64,000 bases of DNA from Gracilimonas sp046602855 (lineage in GTDB: Bacteria > Bacteroidota > Rhodothermia > Balneolales > Balneolaceae). Of this stretch, positions 61,366-64,000 are shown piece by piece. The position numbers were made by a program, and so were the translations under genes. The notes under the pieces are model-generated. The model ran no database searches. It was not told where the DNA came from and saw only the letters and a program-made list of their open reading frames with translations. Position 1 is the stretch's first letter, and each line of letters opens with the position of its first letter. Where the stretch lies: the NCBI RefSeq assembly GCF_046602855.1, contig NZ_JBKINJ010000001.1, forward strand, positions 1,860,001-1,924,000, given 5' to 3'.

Positions 61366-64000
61366 ATGCAGCAGAAGCTAAATCATAGCAGTGTTGATGA
61401 AGTCAGGGAGAAACTACTTTCTGCTTACAACCGAACTATGTCTGTCTTTAAGAACAGGCGATACCTGCAAGCGCTGATCATATTGTTTTCTACAGCTACT
61501 GTGCTTTTGTTAGCTGAACAGTCTCTCTATTTATCTGTCTCTGTCAAAAGCGCCATTCTTGTGGCTATTATACTCCTATCGGTTTATGTAGCTTTTTTCA
61601 AAAGGCACAGCGAATATTTTATAAGTTTTGAGACTTATTACAGAGAGTTCAGCCGTACAAGCGAACTGCCTGAACTTAAGGACGCAATGGATCTTCAAAA
61701 CTCAAAGGTTGGAAACAGTGACCTTGTTAACGCTGCGATCTTACAAAGTCTCAGCAAGGTTGAGCCTGATAGACTCGACAACATTCTACGTGATTATAGT
61801 AATAATTCTAATCTACATAAGAATTTTAAATCTTCTTTTATCATTGGGACCGCTGCTTTTCTTGTATTTTCTGCGACTGTCATAAATTTTGACAATGCAG
61901 CCTCCCGTACTTTTACTTTCTGGGAAAACTACCAAAAGCCAAATCCCTATGAATTTAATGTAGCACCGGGTTCTGTCACATTGGAACAAGGAGAGCCGGT
62001 TAGAGTAGAGGTCAGTTTTTTGGGCACAGATTTTCCCGAGCATGTAACGCTAAATATCAAAACTACCATTGAAGAGTCTTTCAGAGACCGACCAATGGAA
62101 AGAAACAGTAATTTATTTACATCAATGCCGATTGAGGTATACAACAATCTGCAGTATTACATCAGTATGGATGAGTACCAAAGTGATATCTATTCTATTG
62201 ATGTTCAGTTAAGACCACGTTTTCTTGAGCTTTCGGGTCAGATCACACCTCCATCCTATACCAAACTAGGAAGCAATAATTTTGTGTATCCTTCCTCTCA
62301 GATAAGAGGCTATAAAGGGTCAGAACTAAATCTGTCAGGCAAACTGAATAAAGGCGTAAGATCACTGATTGTCACTTCACTTACTGATTCGACCTCACTA
62401 CAGGTTCAATCTGACAGTACCTTTACACATTCATTGAGAATCACAAAACCGGATACTTTACAATTTCAAATAGAAGACAGTACCGGATTGACCAACGATA
62501 ATAAATTTCAGCTGATCATTGCTCCTCTTGAGGATGAATACCCAATGGTACAGATCATTGAACCTGAGAGCAACCTAAAACAGATAAATCCTGAAACCAT
62601 TGATATTTTGTATCGGGCATCAGATGATTTCGGGCTAACATCTGCCGGACTTAATTATGAGTTGAATCGGGCTTATACAAATGAAAAAAATACCGGCTCT
62701 ATAGAACTGGATATCCCAAATTCAAATACGATAACTCCCTACGTTTGGCCACTGGAAGAGTTGAATCTTAAACCACAAGATGTACTCACTTTTTGGATAA
62801 CCGTACAGGATAATGACGGGTATGAAGGATTAAAAACCTCAAGTTCTCAGCGCATCACTCTGGAGATTCCATCCATGGTCGACTATTTAGATAATATGGG
62901 TGAAAAAGAGGACGATATAACCTCCGATTTAAAAGAAATCTCCGAAACGTTTCAGCAAACAAGGGAGCAATATGAGCGCTTCAAGGAAAAACTCAAAAAT
63001 AATCCAGAAAATGCAGGTTATGAGGAAAAAAGTGCATTAAAACAGGTCCAAGAGCAACAAGAGGAGGTACAACGGCAGATAGATGAACTCAATGAAAAAT
63101 TTGAGGAGCTCAAAGATGAAATGAGTCGGGATAATATATTATCTGAGGAAACCCAGAGGGCTTATGATGAACTTCAGAAACTGATGGAAGAGATCGATGA
63201 TCCTGCATTCCGTGAAGCACTTGAGAAGATGCAGGAGCAATTAGATAATATGAGTCCTGAGCAGCTCAGACAGGCCATGGAAGATCTTGAATTCAATGAA
63301 GAGTTATATCAGGAAAGACTTGAACGCACTATAGAATTGTTCAAAAAACTAAAACTGACTTCAGATCTTGATAAGATTGCCAAAGCTTTTGAGGATCTGG
63401 CCAGACAGGAAGAGGAAGCTAAACAAAGTGAAAGTATTTCTCAGCAAGCCCAAAAGAAGGAAACCATTGAGGAGCATAAAAAAATCAACGAACAGGTAGA
63501 CGGTCTTTCAGAGAATACATCTGACAGCAACCGAAAAGAGGTAGAAGAGTATCGAAAGAGCACTCAGGAAAGAATAAATGAGATAACAGAAGAACTCAAA
63601 AAGGAACTTGAGCAGCCTGATCCTAAAACTTCTAATGAACAGGACGAAAGTCCTGATTCCACTAAACGGGAAAACAGACAAAAACGGATCGATCAGTACA
63701 GAGATATGTCTGATAATACCAGAGACCTGATGGATCAGATCAATCAGGAACAGATGCAGATCAATATAGCCGGTCTCCAATATGTACTTTACTCTATGCT
63801 GAATCTTTCACTGGAACAGGAAGATCTTACAACTTTGGTGGCCACCACGGAAAATCGAAGTCAGGCCTACGTCATTTACGCACGGGATCAGCAAAACATT
63901 GAAAGCATCTTTTCTACCCTTTCTGATTCTCTGTTTCAACTTTCATCACAGATCCCTCAATTTTCGAACCGGATCAACCAAAAGAAACTGGAAGTTGAAC
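61366..64000 (+). CDS. DUF4175-like large membrane/coiled-coil protein (5' part)
   Basis: Begins at ATG 61366 (MQQKLNHSSVDEVREKLLSAY); about 878 codons lie in the window and no stop is reached. Two close spans near the N-terminus (about 35-70) and one near 150-170, then beta-rich repeats and, from about residue 510, a long Glu/Gln/Lys-rich coiled coil (KEISETFQQTREQYERFKEK, QEQQEEVQRQIDELNEKFEEL). This is the DUF4175 layout. DUF4175 genes often occur near MoxR-type ATPases in Bacteroidota. Function unknown. Confidence 0.75.
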   Translation, partial: MQQKLNHSSVDEVREKLLSAYNRTMSVFKNRRYLQALIILFSTATVLLLAEQSLYLSVSVKSAILVAIILLSVYVAFFKRHSEYFISFETYYREFSRTSELPELKDAMDLQNSKVGNSDLVNAAILQSLSKVEPDRLDNILRDYSNNSNLHKNFKSSFIIGTAAFLVFSATVINFDNAASRTFTFWENYQKPNPYEFNVAPGSVTLEQGEPVRVEVSFLGTDFPEHVTLNIKTTIEESFRDRPMERNSNLFTSMPIEVYNNLQYYISMDEYQSDIYSIDVQLRPRFLELSGQITPPSYTKLGSNNFVYPSSQIRGYKGSELNLSGKLNKGVRSLIVTSLTDSTSLQVQSDSTFTHSLRITKPDTLQFQIEDSTGLTNDNKFQLIIAPLEDEYPMVQIIEPESNLKQINPETIDILYRASDDFGLTSAGLNYELNRAYTNEKNTGSIELDIPNSNTITPYVWPLEELNLKPQDVLTFWITVQDNDGYEGLKTSSSQRITLEIPSMVDYLDNMGEKEDDITSDLKEISETFQQTREQYERFKEKLKNNPENAGYEEKSALKQVQEQQEEVQRQIDELNEKFEELKDEMSRDNILSEETQRAYDELQKLMEEIDDPAFREALEKMQEQLDNMSPEQLRQAMEDLEFNEELYQERLERTIELFKKLKLTSDLDKIAKAFEDLARQEEEAKQSESISQQAQKKETIEEHKKINEQVDGLSENTSDSNRKEVEEYRKSTQERINEITEELKKELEQPDPKTSNEQDESPDSTKRENRQKRIDQYRDMSDNTRDLMDQINQEQMQINIAGLQYVLYSMLNLSLEQEDLTTLVATTENRSQAYVIYARDQQNIESIFSTLSDSLFQLSSQIPQFSNRINQKKLEVE

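Overview
The window looks like a piece of chromosome from a moderately AT-rich member of the Bacteroidota/FCB group, most likely the Balneolota/Rhodothermia side. The reasons are an Alternative Complex III (act) operon running into a caa3 oxidase with the Rhodothermus-type YSHP motif, a Sec/lipoprotein-type clade II N2O reductase, weak Shine-Dalgarno sites and a few TAnnTTTG-like promoter elements. This placement is inference; no rRNA is present. I see no tRNA, rRNA, CRISPR array, insertion sequence or prophage.

Layout. 0-2 kb (minus): start of an ArsR-type regulator, a 36-bp perfect palindrome, and a U32-family protein overlapping a single-cluster ferredoxin. 2-6.6 kb (minus): a mevalonate operon (mvaD, phosphomevalonate kinase, and a class II HMG-CoA reductase fused to a mevalonate kinase-like domain). 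6.9-9.8 kb (plus): DUF3565, a small membrane protein, lipoate ligase and heme A synthase. 9.8-11.3 kb (minus): SDR and TetR genes. 11.5-17.2 kb (plus): a tripartite RND efflux operon, with two copies of a TetR-like operator between it and tetR. 17.2-21.9 kb (plus): cytochrome c', a Cys/His-rich protein, a Met/His-motif lipoprotein and an OprC/NosA-like copper TonB receptor, which I read as a copper-acquisition set. 22-27.4 kb (minus): a decayed nosY-like fragment, then the cbb3 oxidase genes ccoS-N-O-P-I. 27.6-34.1 kb (minus): cytochrome c - nosZ - membrane protein - nosL-D-F-Y. 34.3-37 kb (plus): a Crp/Fnr regulator and a redox/stress set (thioredoxin, OsmC, Dps, DUF302). 37-43.8 kb (minus): hemN, an Fe-S Rrf2 regulator, ric, an unrecognised nitronate-monooxygenase-like protein with a Cys-rich tail, and three membrane proteins with histidine-glycine-tryptophan motifs. 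44-46.9 kb: an atypical Nramp transporter, TauE/SafE, and DUF420. 47.2-60.3 kb (plus): actABCDEF, an unknown membrane protein, SCO and caa3 oxidase, closed by a strong terminator. 60.4-64 kb: an MBL-fold hydrolase and the start of a large DUF4175-like protein.

How it fits together. Most of the window serves respiration and copper handling. The act operon feeds cytochrome c electrons to the caa3 oxidase at high oxygen. The cbb3 oxidase and NosZ serve low oxygen and N2O. All three terminal reductases need copper (SCO, CcoI, NosL/DFY), and the OprC-like receptor operon plausibly imports it. No nirK/nirS or norB is in the window, so N2O reduction without full denitrification is possible here, but genes elsewhere cannot be excluded. 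The ric/Rrf2/NMO-like cluster looks like a nitrosative-stress or NO-handling locus and is the best candidate for something undescribed.
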